Positions 43,748 through 51,921 of a stretch of 64,000 nt of DNA are shown in pieces. Under the pieces are notes generated by a model. That model did not search any database. It worked only from the letters and a program-made list of their open reading frames with translations, and had not been told where the DNA came from. The position numbers and the translations under genes were made by a program. This DNA is from SLRI01 sp942491185 (GTDB lineage: Bacteria; Pseudomonadota; Alphaproteobacteria; Geminicoccales; Geminicoccaceae), in contig CALOAB010000009.1 of NCBI GenBank assembly GCA_942491185.1, forward strand, positions 62,001 to 126,000. Direction: 5' to 3'. Position 1 is the stretch's first letter, and every line of letters starts with the position of its first letter.

Positions 43748-45165
43748 CGGTGGTCCCGATGCGCGCGCCCCGGGAGCCAGCACCCCCGGAGACGGTGCCC
43801 CCGACGTCCAAGTCCCCGAAGCCAGCGCCGACCCTCGGCTGGCTCGCCATCTTCCGGCTGGGGCTGGTGCAGACATCGCTCGGCTCGATCGTCGTGCTCT
43901 GCACCTCGCTGCTCAACCGCGTCATGGTCGTCGAGCTGATGCTGCCGGCCCTCCTGCCGGGGGCCCTGGTCTCACTCTACTATACGGTCCAGCTGCTGCG
44001 CCCGCGCCTCGGCTACGGCTCGGATGTCAGCGGCCGGCGGACGCCTTGGATCATCGGCGGCATGGCCGTGCTTTCTGCCGGCGGTGCGCTTGCCGTCACC
44101 GCCACGGTCTGGATGGAGCAGGCGACGCTGTCGGGCGTGGCGCTCGCCGTTGTCGCCTTCATCCTGATCGGCATCGGTGTCGGGGCGGCCGGGACGGCGC
44201 TCTTGACGCTGGTCGCCAAGCGGATCGAGCCGCGCCGCCGGCCGACCGCGGCCACCATCATCTGGCTGATGATGATCTTCGGCTTCATCATCACCACGGC
44301 CTCGGCCGGCCAGCTGCTCGATCCGTTCTCAGCCAGCCGCCTGATGGCCGTGGGCTGCGGCGTGGCAGCTGCCGCCATGCTGATCACGATCGTTGCCGTT
44401 TGGGGGGTCGAGGGGCACCATTTGCCGAGCACGGCCGTCGGCGAGGCGGACGGCGAGCCGCGCACCGCCAGCGCGCCCTTCAAGGAGGCCATTCGCGAGG
44501 TCTGGGCCGAGCCCATCGCGCGGCAATTCACGATCTTCGTCTTCGTCTCGATGCTCGGCTATGGTGCCCAGGATCTGGTGCTCGAGCCGTTCGCCGGCGC
44601 GGTTTTCGCCTACACGCCGGGCGAGAGCACGACGCTCTCCAGCTTTCAGTACCAGGGCATCCTGCTCGGCATGCTGCTCGTCGGCGGGCTGGGGCCGTAT
44701 CTCGGCACCTTGCGAATTTGGATGGTCATCGGCTGCACCGGATCGGCGATTGCCATGCTGTTCTTGATGAGTGCGGGCTTCGTTGGGCCGACCTTTCCCC
44801 TGCGCATCGCGGTCTTCGCGCTGGGCGTCATGCTCGGGATTTTCGCCGTGGCTGCGATCGGCTCGATGATGAGCCTGGTCGATGCCGGACGCGAGCGTCG
44901 CGAGGGCATCCGCATGGGCCTCTTCGGAGGTGCCCAGGCGATCGCCGTCGGCCTCGGCGGCATCGTCGCCACCGGATTGGTCGATCTGGTCCGCTGGATC
45001 ATGGGCACACCGCTCTTCGCCTACGCTGGTGTCTTCATGGCCCAGGGGCTGGTCTTTCTCGCCGCCGCCGTCCTCGCCGCCCGCCTCGGGCGGATCGCCG
45101 AGGCGCAGCAAAAGCTCAACGTCAAGAATGCCGGCGAGGGTTATGCCGCCGGGCTGGGAGGCTGA
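43744..45165 (+). CDS. PucC-family pigment transporter-like protein (orf428/Bch2 type)
   Basis: Membrane protein of the PucC/LhaA family always found between bchG and bchP in purple bacteria, thought to deliver bacteriochlorophyll. 473 residues from the GTG that overlaps the bchG stop (an ATG lies 15 bases in). After a proline-rich N-terminal 40 residues, about 12 helices follow, with FRLGLVQTSLGSIVVLCTSLLNRVMVVEL and LGYGAQDLVLEPFAGAVF matching the family. Shorter family motifs separate it from lhaA at 28457-29929. Four bases before bchP. Confidence 0.92.
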   Translation: MTVVPMRAPREPAPPETVPPTSKSPKPAPTLGWLAIFRLGLVQTSLGSIVVLCTSLLNRVMVVELMLPALLPGALVSLYYTVQLLRPRLGYGSDVSGRRTPWIIGGMAVLSAGGALAVTATVWMEQATLSGVALAVVAFILIGIGVGAAGTALLTLVAKRIEPRRRPTAATIIWLMMIFGFIITTASAGQLLDPFSASRLMAVGCGVAAAAMLITIVAVWGVEGHHLPSTAVGEADGEPRTASAPFKEAIREVWAEPIARQFTIFVFVSMLGYGAQDLVLEPFAGAVFAYTPGESTTLSSFQYQGILLGMLLVGGLGPYLGTLRIWMVIGCTGSAIAMLFLMSAGFVGPTFPLRIAVFALGVMLGIFAVAAIGSMMSLVDAGRERREGIRMGLFGGAQAIAVGLGGIVATGLVDLVRWIMGTPLFAYAGVFMAQGLVFLAAAVLAARLGRIAEAQQKLNVKNAGEGYAAGLGG

Positions 45166-45169
45166 AGCG

Positions 45170-46387
45170 ATGCAGACACCGGAAACTTATGATTGTGTCG
45201 TGGTCGGCGGTGGTCCCGCCGGCGCCACCGCCGCTGCCGATCTGGCGCGCAAGCAGCGCAGCGTGCTGCTGCTCGAGCGCGGCGGTCGGATCAAGCCCTG
45301 CGGTGGCGCCATTCCACCGCGCCTGATCGACCAGTTCGCCATTCCGCAGCAGCTGCTGGTGGCCCGGGTCACCTCCGCCCGGATGGTCTCACCCACCTAC
45401 CGCCACGTCGATATCAAGATCGGCGGCGGCTATGTCGGCATGGTCGACCGTGAGGTCTTCGACGAATGGTTGCGCAACCGCGCCGTCTCGGCCGGCGCTA
45501 CTCGCCGCACCGGCACCTTCACCCGGATCGAGCGCGACAAGGACGACACCGCACTGGTCCATTTCGAGGTCCGCCACGAGGACGGCGAGACGGAGCGCCA
45601 CGCGGTCCGTGCCCGCGCCGTGATCGGCGCCGATGGGGCCAACTCGCTGGTGGCGAAGCAGGGCAACGTCCCGGGTGCGGAGAACATGCGCAAGGTCTTC
45701 GCCTATCACGAGATCATCCGCTCGCCCGAGACGCCGACCAATGGGGCCGCGGACGACGCCTTCGACCCGACCCGCTGCGATGTCATCTATGACGGCAAGT
45801 ACTCGCCGGATTTCTACAGCTGGGTGTTCCCGCACGGCAAGACGACGTCGATCGGCATGGGCACGGCGGTCAAGGGCTTCTCGTTGCGCAAGGCCACGAC
45901 CGATCTGCGCCAGAAGCTCGGGCTCGAGCATGCCGAGACGATCCGCACGGAAGGAGCACCCCTGCCGCTGCAGCCGCACAAGCGCTGGGACAACGGCAAG
46001 GACGTGCTGCTCGCCGGCGACGCTGCCGGCGTCGTCGCACCATCGTCGGGCGAGGGCATCTTCTACGCCATGACCTGCGGCCGCCTCGCCGCGGATGCCG
46101 TCGACGAGCTCTGCCGCACCGGCAATGCCGCGGCGCTGAAATCGGCCCGGCGCCGGTTCATGCGCACCCATGGCGCGGTCTTCTGGATCCTGGGCGTGAT
46201 GCAGGATTACTGGTACATTAACGACAATCGGCGCGAGCGCTTCGTCACGATCTGCAAGGACCGGGACGTCCAGGAGCTCACCTTCGATGCCTATATGGAC
46301 AAGGAGCTGGTCAAGGCGAAGCCGTTGGCCCACATGCGCATCTTCTTCAAGAACCTGGCCCATCTTTCGGGACTAGCCAAAGCTTGA
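45170..46387 (+). CDS. bchP: Geranylgeranyl diphosphate/bacteriochlorophyll reductase
   Basis: FAD enzyme that reduces the geranylgeranyl tail of bacteriochlorophyll to phytyl in three steps. 405 residues. Dinucleotide motif CVVVGGGPAGATAAADLA, then RIKPCGGAIPP, and the second FAD motif LLAGDAAGVVAPSSGEGIFYAM, all BchP/ChlP signatures. Third gene of the bchG operon; its stop shares bases with a TTG start of tspO (TTGA). Confidence 0.97.
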   Translation: MQTPETYDCVVVGGGPAGATAAADLARKQRSVLLLERGGRIKPCGGAIPPRLIDQFAIPQQLLVARVTSARMVSPTYRHVDIKIGGGYVGMVDREVFDEWLRNRAVSAGATRRTGTFTRIERDKDDTALVHFEVRHEDGETERHAVRARAVIGADGANSLVAKQGNVPGAENMRKVFAYHEIIRSPETPTNGAADDAFDPTRCDVIYDGKYSPDFYSWVFPHGKTTSIGMGTAVKGFSLRKATTDLRQKLGLEHAETIRTEGAPLPLQPHKRWDNGKDVLLAGDAAGVVAPSSGEGIFYAMTCGRLAADAVDELCRTGNAAALKSARRRFMRTHGAVFWILGVMQDYWYINDNRRERFVTICKDRDVQELTFDAYMDKELVKAKPLAHMRIFFKNLAHLSGLAKA

Positions 46388-46891
46388 GCACCAAAACGAG
46401 CCCTCAGACCCGCCGTCGCTGGAAACCGATCCTCATCGCCTTTGGCGCGGCTCTGGTGGTGGCCGCGCTCGGTGGTGCCGCGACCCGACATCGGCCCCTG
46501 GTACCAGGGGCTCGTCAAGCCGTCCTGGCAGCCGCCCGACTGGTTGTTTGGTCCGGCCTGGACGCTGATCTACGCGCTGACCGCGCTTGCTGCGCTCGAG
46601 GCCTGGATCAGGGCGGAGCAGGGCTGGCCGCGCACGCGGATCATCGGCGTTTTCGCCTTCAACGCCTGCTTGAACCTGCTCTGGAGCCAGCTCTTCTTCG
46701 GACTCCAGCGCCCGGACTGGGCGCTGGTCGAGGTGGGCGCGCTCTGGGCCTCGATCATCCTCTTGATGGTCGTGGTCCGGCCGTACTCGGTCCGCGCGGT
46801 CTGGCTGCTGGTCCCCTATTTGCTCTGGGTCAGCTTTGCCGCCTTTCTCAATTTCACCGTGGTCCGGCTCAACGCACCGTTCGGCGGTTGA
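46384..46891 (+). pseudogene. tspO: TspO/MBR-family sensor, apparently frameshifted
   Basis: TspO (CrtK) is a tryptophan-rich five-helix outer-membrane tetrapyrrole-binding protein that in Rhodobacter dampens photosynthesis gene expression. The first helix (WKPILIAFGAALVVAALGGAATR) is in the frame of a TTG at 46384 overlapping the bchP stop, whereas PDIGPWYQGLVKPSWQPPDW and the remaining helices to 46891 are in the +1 frame. The frames switch at 46480-46489. No good start exists for the second part alone, which would lack helix 1. Either a real inactivating indel or a sequence error; all other residues look intact, which favours a recent event or error. Confidence 0.82.
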
Positions 46892-47058
46892 GAACCCGGC
46901 ACTTCGCTCTTGCGCTGGGTGCCGGCAGCGAGCCCGGTGTCTTGCTCAAGATCGTTTGAGCGCATTTCCGCTATCGCCCGACGCGTCTTCCAACGTATGA
47001 TCGCCGCGAGTCCATCCGCGACGGATGGGCCCGAGCATCTGTGTGGAAGGAGACACTG

Positions 47059-47463
47059 ATGAGCGATGGTGAGCGAGGCGCACGAACGAGCGGACCCATG
47101 GGACCGTTCGGCGGCATGAAGATCACCGGCATGGACCCGGGCGTGATGGGCACTGCCTACAGCCAGGCAATGCTCGACCTGCAGCGCGACTGGCTGGTCG
47201 GCATGGGCAAGCTGCAGCGCGACTATCTGGGCTTTCTCGGCGAGCGGATGCGCAAGGATGTCGAGGTCGCCAAGCGGATGGCCGAATGCCGCGACGTCAA
47301 CGCGGCGTTGGAGCTGCAGACCGCTTTCGTCGATGCCGCGCGCGAGGACTACATCGAGGAGGCGCAGAAGCTGTTGGCGATGAGCCGCGAGATGGCCGAC
47401 AACTGCGTCGAGCGCCTGGGGAAGGTGAAGAACGGCAGCAAGGGCAAGGACGAACCGGCCTGA
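47059..47463 (+). CDS. Phasin-family protein
   Basis: Small granule-associated protein, probably coating polyhydroxyalkanoate granules. 134 residues; after a glycine/methionine-rich start, residues 30-125 form one long amphipathic helix region (LQRDYLGFLGERMRKDVEVAKRMAECRDVNAALELQTAFV), with the phasin-like spacing of MAECRDVNAALELQ. ATG at 47059 follows GGAAGGAG. Stands alone, 170 bases after tspO, at the right edge of the photosynthesis cluster. Family similarity is moderate. Confidence 0.75.
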   Translation: MSDGERGARTSGPMGPFGGMKITGMDPGVMGTAYSQAMLDLQRDWLVGMGKLQRDYLGFLGERMRKDVEVAKRMAECRDVNAALELQTAFVDAAREDYIEEAQKLLAMSREMADNCVERLGKVKNGSKGKDEPA

Positions 47464-47675
47464 TCGCGAAGACCTGATCGCGCCATTCTGGCATGAAGCG
47501 TCGATGGCTGCCGCCGGGCGGTCGGCAGCCGAGACGATGACCACGAATTGCGGCCGCGTAAGCTGTGCGCTCTGGTGCCGATCGAGCGGCGGCCGCTCTC
47601 GTGCGATGGTGCGCGTGCGTACCCGTTTCAGACCTTTTCGCGGTGCTTCATCGATGGCGAGGCCGGTGCGGGCCG

Positions 47676-48179
47676 TCAGGCCTCTGCGGGCTCGAAGACC
47701 TTGCCCGGCAGATAGAGGAGAAAGCGCCGCTCGTTCGGGCCGCCGCGCTCGGCGAGATTGACGCTCGTGCCCGGCAGCGCCTCGGCGATGGCGGCGGCGA
47801 AGGCCACCACATTCGGCGCCTCTTCGGTGAGGAAGACGGCCGCGATCACCGGCTGATCCTTGCCACGGCAGCCGAAATCGATGCCGCCCGGCATCACCCC
47901 ATGCGCTTCGCAGGCCCGGGCGATTGCGGCGATGCAGTCGGCGAAGCTGAGCTGGTCCGTGAACGGACCGAGCCGCGCCAACTCGTCCAGCTGCAAGGCG
48001 CGGCGCTGGCGGCCGATCCGCGCCGAGCGCGTGATCCGGGTCGGTGCGAGGCAAGGGCCGTCATGCCCGGCGATCAGCCGCTCCAGCCGCTCGAGCGCCG
48101 ACCGGCGCTCGGCCGCAGGCGTGCCGTCATGGGTGATCAGCTCGCGCAGCTTGTCCAGCAGGGTCGAGGCGGCAGGCAT
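47676..48179 (-). CDS. Hypothetical protein
   Basis: 167-residue protein that I do not recognise. N-terminal 60 residues are helical and basic (LLDKLRELITHDGTPAAERRSALERLERLI); the C-terminal half alternates strands and helices (GIDFGCRGKDQPVIAAVFL, FLLYLPGKVF) and looks like a compact soluble domain. No signal peptide, membrane segment or metal motif. It lies alone on the minus strand between the phasin and RraA-like genes. Composition matches its neighbours, so it is probably real. Confidence 0.65.
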   Translation of the reverse strand: MPAASTLLDKLRELITHDGTPAAERRSALERLERLIAGHDGPCLAPTRITRSARIGRQRRALQLDELARLGPFTDQLSFADCIAAIARACEAHGVMPGGIDFGCRGKDQPVIAAVFLTEEAPNVVAFAAAIAEALPGTSVNLAERGGPNERRFLLYLPGKVFEPAEA

Positions 48180-48290
48180 CCACGCTCCATCGCGGTGCCG
48201 CCAGACTCGACGGCGCCGCCACTATCGCCCGAAAGCCTTGCGAAAGCGTTAACAGACTGCCGAAGAAGTCCCGTGCTGGAGCTACTGCCG

Positions 48291-48989
48291 TCAGTGAATG
48301 TCGTCGGCCGCGGCATAGGCCGCCCTGAGCTGGTCGATGTCGAAATGCCCGCTGCGCGCAGCCTCGAGGACGGGCTTCTCCTTGCGGATGCAGAGGTCGA
48401 TGGCCTCGGGCAGCTTGAAGGCTGCATCACCCGGGATGACCACCGCCCCGTGCCGGTCGGCATGGATCAGGTCCAAGGGCTTGACGTGCATGCCGAAAAT
48501 CTCGACCGGCACGTCGATCGCCTCGACATGGACATGCGCGTGGCTCGGCCCGATCTTGCCGGCGAGCAGCTGGAAGCGCGGATCGATGGCGTCGAGATCA
48601 CGGAACGAGCCGTTGGTGATGCACCCCAGCACACCCAGGCCGCGATGCACGGCGGTGTTCACCTCGCCCCAGAACGCGCCGAAGCCGGGATCGGGATCGA
48701 GGTCCTGGATGACCGTAATCGCCGGCACCGGCCCGCTCACCAGATACTCGTAGTAGCCGATGCGCAGCGCCTTGGCCTCGGCCGGCGGCAGGGTCGAGGG
48801 GGTCAACGCCTTGATCTGCGCCGTCCGGGCGAAGCCGACGATCGGCTCGAGATCGGGAAACGCGCAGACCATGTGCGCGGTCGTGAAGCCGGTGGTGAGG
48901 CGCGCTCCCTGGACGACCTCGAGCGCGTTGCAGATGGTCGGCGTATCGAACGCCTTGAGATGGTCGAGCAGTTCCTTGTCGAGCGACAC
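48291..48989 (-). CDS. RraA-family / HMG-aldolase-like protein
   Basis: Member of the RraA family, which includes 4-hydroxy-4-methyl-2-oxoglutarate aldolases and the RNase E inhibitor RraA. 232 residues from a GTG at 48989 with GGGGAGGA upstream. Fold motifs: FDTPTICNALE at the start, FWGEVNTAVHRGLGVLGCITNGSFRDLDAI (G-x-x-T-x-G-x-x-RD-like, metal/substrate site), and the C-terminal LIHADRHGAVVIPGD. Substrate unknown; a metabolic role is more likely than RNase control. Separate from the unknown gene by 111 bases. Confidence 0.85.
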   Translation of the reverse strand: MSLDKELLDHLKAFDTPTICNALEVVQGARLTTGFTTAHMVCAFPDLEPIVGFARTAQIKALTPSTLPPAEAKALRIGYYEYLVSGPVPAITVIQDLDPDPGFGAFWGEVNTAVHRGLGVLGCITNGSFRDLDAIDPRFQLLAGKIGPSHAHVHVEAIDVPVEIFGMHVKPLDLIHADRHGAVVIPGDAAFKLPEAIDLCIRKEKPVLEAARSGHFDIDQLRAAYAAADDIH

Positions 48990-49106
48990 GAGCGCTTGTC
49001 CTCCCCAGCTTGGTTTGATCGGCGGCGAGACGCCCGCCGGTCGTGCTCGAATAGCACCGCCAGCCTGGGAGTGCACCAACGTGTTGGCTATGGCTCAGCC
49101 GGTGGC

Positions 49107-49418
49107 TCAGCCGATGGTCTGCACCACCTCGAAGCCCTCGAAGCGGGGTGCCTCGAGATAGAGGTCGCTATGCCCGCCGGCATTCTTGTGGGCGTCGCGA
49201 AAGGCCTGGCTCTTGGTCCAGTCGACGAAGGCCGCGTGGCTCGCCCAGATCGTGTGCGAGGCGAACAGCGTGTGGTCGTCCTCGCTCGGACCTTTGAGCA
49301 GATGGAACTCGACGAAGCCGGGCACGCCGTTCAGGTGCGAGTCGCGATTCTGCCAGACGGCGGCGAATTCATCCTCGGCACCCTTGCGCACGCGAAAGCG
49401 GTTCATGGCGACGTACAT
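49107..49418 (-). CDS. Antibiotic biosynthesis monooxygenase (ABM)/haem-degrading-like protein
   Basis: 103-residue dimeric ferredoxin-fold protein of the ABM superfamily (HmoA/IsdG-like). MYVAMNRFRVRKGAEDEFAAVW starts the fold; VPGFVEFHLLKGPSEDDHTLFASHTIWASHAAFVDW is the characteristic second half. ATG at 49418. A haem- or tetrapyrrole-related job would suit a phototroph, but the key haem-ligand residues cannot be judged by reading. Transcribed leftwards toward the RraA-like gene. Confidence 0.85.
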   Translation of the reverse strand: MYVAMNRFRVRKGAEDEFAAVWQNRDSHLNGVPGFVEFHLLKGPSEDDHTLFASHTIWASHAAFVDWTKSQAFRDAHKNAGGHSDLYLEAPRFEGFEVVQTIG

Positions 49419-49528
49419 GGGCTTGGTCTCCCTCGGCAGGATGGCATGAGCGGCGCTGGATCGGCGCCGTTTGGGCATAACGGGCGGGCGCGATCAAGCA
49501 GCGATCGCAGGCCACGACCGGCGCGCGC

Positions 49529-50581
49529 TCAAGGGCCGCAGCAGATGAGCTTGATCAGCACCTGGCTTGCCGTCGCATCTTTTCGCGGCCCTGCTGGCAA
49601 ACCCTCGGGTGCCGCGTCGGCAGCGAACCCGGCGGCAAACCGGATCGCCAGCCGCTCGCTCGGCAGGCCCTGCGCCAGCAGGTGGTCGAGGGCCGTGGCG
49701 AGCTGCAGGAGGGCCGGCTCCCAGGCCTCGACCGCGACCTGGTCGGCGAGCGTCGCCCGGCGTGCCTGCGCATCGAGCACGATCAGCCAATCGGCTCCCG
49801 CCGGCAGGTCCTCGATCCGCCGGGCAATCTCGATGAGCGCCCGGGCCAGATCACTCTCGGCGCCGGGTGCCAGCTCGCTGCTGCTCGGGTTGAAGGCGAT
49901 GCTGTGCAGATAGGTTGCGGCGCCGGCATCGGCATGGACGGCTCCGGTCATGCTCTGGCCGCGCCGAATAGCACGCTCGAGGTCGAGGAAGGCCAGCGAG
50001 CGGTACTGGGTATTGAGCTCCGCCTGCGTCTCGCCCTGCAGCGCCAGGCGGCCATGGAGGTCGTCGATCAGCAGCTGTTGATCAGCGAGCTGGCGGTTGG
50101 CCGACCAGAGCGCGCCGAGCGCCACGAGCAGCAGCAAGGCCAGCCCGAGCACGGCGAAAGGCGCATAGCGCGGCACCCAATCCGGCACCCCGGCAAGACC
50201 GCGCCCGCGCGGAGTCGCCGGCCGCCGCCGGCCACTTTGCTCCGGCCCGCCAGCGGCCTTCGGCTCCGGCCGTGGCTCGGCCGGCGCCTCGCGCGCTCCC
50301 GCTGCCGGGCTTGCCGTCGCTTCTGCCTCGGCCGCTGCCTCGCCGGGTGGGGCCGGGAATCCCGCGGCGTCGTAGGCCATGCGCTGCCGCGGATCGCGCA
50401 GCACCTCATAAGCTTCGCGAATCAGCCGAAAGGTCTCGTTGTCGGCCGTCGTGGCGCCAGCGCGATCCGGGTGGGCCGTCATGGCGCGGCTGCGGAAGGC
50501 GGCGCGAATCTCGTCCGCCGTCGCCGTGCGATGCACGCCGAGCGCCTGGTAGTATCCTGCCGGATCAGTTGTTGCCGGCAT
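49529..50581 (-). CDS. J-domain membrane protein with OmpA-like C-terminal region
   Basis: 350 residues. Residues 9-72 are a DnaJ domain (YYQALGVHRTATADEIRAAFR, with HPD in TAHPDRAG and LIREAYEVLRDPRQRMAYD). A proline/alanine-rich linker follows, then one transmembrane helix (YAPFAVLGLALLLLVALGALW, about residues 138-158), a coiled-coil-like stretch, and a C-terminal domain (HSIAFNPSSSELAPGAESDLARALIEIARRI...) that resembles OmpA/MotB-type peptidoglycan-binding folds by pattern. It would present a J-domain to DnaK in the cytoplasm while the C-terminus lies in the periplasm. The OmpA-like assignment is tentative. Confidence 0.78.
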   Translation of the reverse strand: MPATTDPAGYYQALGVHRTATADEIRAAFRSRAMTAHPDRAGATTADNETFRLIREAYEVLRDPRQRMAYDAAGFPAPPGEAAAEAEATASPAAGAREAPAEPRPEPKAAGGPEQSGRRRPATPRGRGLAGVPDWVPRYAPFAVLGLALLLLVALGALWSANRQLADQQLLIDDLHGRLALQGETQAELNTQYRSLAFLDLERAIRRGQSMTGAVHADAGAATYLHSIAFNPSSSELAPGAESDLARALIEIARRIEDLPAGADWLIVLDAQARRATLADQVAVEAWEPALLQLATALDHLLAQGLPSERLAIRFAAGFAADAAPEGLPAGPRKDATASQVLIKLICCGP

Positions 50582-50698
50582 GCCGCTCGGCTCGTGAGAA
50601 TCGCAAGGTCAAGGATCAAACTTCCGTAGCTCGTCGCCCAGGCCCTGGCGGCATCGCCAAAAACCCGCGAAAAGGCAACCACTGTCAACCACGCAAGG

Positions 50699-51214
50699 TT
50701 GCGTTTTGTGCTCGAACGCCTGTTCGTACTCCTGGGCGCCGTGCCGCGCCAGCCGTCGCCGCCGGCGCGGCGGGCGTCCGCAAAGCGGGTTACGCGGCCG
50801 CCACGCAAGCGGGATTCGCAGCGCCGCCGGGTCTATGCCTGGGAGGCCGCCGTGCTCGACCCGACGGCAGGCCGCAAGCTCTCGCTCGAGGCCTGCGCCG
50901 CGCTGATCGAGGAGGCCTATCGCTGGCACGAGCAGCCGAGCCCGGCCGCCCGCGACTGGCAGCCGCCGGTGCTCGGCGATGGTCGTGGCCGACGCCATGC
51001 CTGCGGCTCGCGGCAGGTGATCAAGCTGCCGCGCTGGGCCCGCACCCGCACGATCGTGCTGCATGAATGCGCGCATGGCATGAGCGACGACGGCCACGGG
51101 CCGGCCTTCGTGCGCGCCTACATCACGCTGCTCTGCCGCTTCGCCGGCCACGACCGGGCAGCGCTCGAGGCGAGCTTGTCCGCGCACAAGGTGGCGGTGG
51201 CGCCCGCCGGCTGA
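50699..51214 (+). CDS. Hypothetical protein with HExxH-type motif
   Basis: 171-residue basic protein. An LHECAHG motif at about residue 120, followed by DDGHGPAFVRAYITLL, is the zinc-binding arrangement (HExxH...GHG..F) of SprT-like and related metallopeptidase folds; the HGPAF follow-up is like that in SprT-like proteins. N-terminal 45 residues are arginine-rich and variable. The start may be TTG at 50699 or GTG at 50708. Divergent from the J-domain gene. Function unknown. Confidence 0.65.
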   Translation: MRFVLERLFVLLGAVPRQPSPPARRASAKRVTRPPRKRDSQRRRVYAWEAAVLDPTAGRKLSLEACAALIEEAYRWHEQPSPAARDWQPPVLGDGRGRRHACGSRQVIKLPRWARTRTIVLHECAHGMSDDGHGPAFVRAYITLLCRFAGHDRAALEASLSAHKVAVAPAG

Positions 51215-51336
51215 ACGCGATGGTGTCAGCCGGTCGGTGGCCGAGGCGCACGACCTCCGCCGCGACATGTTTTTCTTATTGCGCCCGACCGGCGGAAGGG
51301 GCGAGATGCGATCGGCGCTTCATGCGGGAGAAGGCG

Positions 51337-51732
51337 ATGGCGACGACGCTCAAGGACATGGTGGCCGAGGCCAACAGCGTGGTGCCGGCGATCACGCCGG
51401 AAGCGGCCAAGCTGCTCCTCGCCGATGGGGCCGCCCAGGTCATCGACGTGCGCGACGCGCCCGAGGTGGAATCCAACGGCAAGATCCAGGGTGCGCTGCA
51501 CATCTCGCGCGGCATGCTGGAGTTTCGCGCCGATCCGGCCTCGCCCTTTCACGACGACCGCCTGCGTCCCGAGGGCACCGTCATCGTCTACTGCGCCTCG
51601 GGCGGCCGGTCGGCGCTGGCCGGCAAGGTGCTCAAGGATCTCGGCTACCAGGACGTCCGCAATCTCGGTGGCTTCAAGGGCTGGGTCGAAAGCGGCGGCG
51701 CCGTCGAGCATCCGATCGAGCGCGGCATGTAG
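51337..51732 (+). CDS. Rhodanese-domain protein
   Basis: Single-domain sulfurtransferase, 131 residues. LLLADGAAQVIDVRDAPEVES starts the fold; the active-site cysteine is in VIVYCASGGRSALAGKVL, with the usual following helix and NLGGFKGWVESG at the end. The loop CASGGR has six residues, the size that binds sulfur substrates. ATG at 51337 has GGGAGAAGG upstream. Role is generic (sulfide/thiosulfate or persulfide handling). No partner genes are adjacent. Confidence 0.9.
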   Translation: MATTLKDMVAEANSVVPAITPEAAKLLLADGAAQVIDVRDAPEVESNGKIQGALHISRGMLEFRADPASPFHDDRLRPEGTVIVYCASGGRSALAGKVLKDLGYQDVRNLGGFKGWVESGGAVEHPIERGM

Positions 51733-51921
51733 CCATCAGCACCCCGTGTCGCCGCCGGTATCGACGGCTGCGCATTCAGGCAGTTGGCCGCCGCCATGCA
51801 GTTGCCGGGTGCGTGCGGTGACATAGTGTTCTGCCAGCGCCGGAACACCAACTGGCGCCGATCAGTTGGGTCGGCATGGCGCTACTGCTTGGACGCGCTG
51901 CAACATTGGAAACCCACCATC

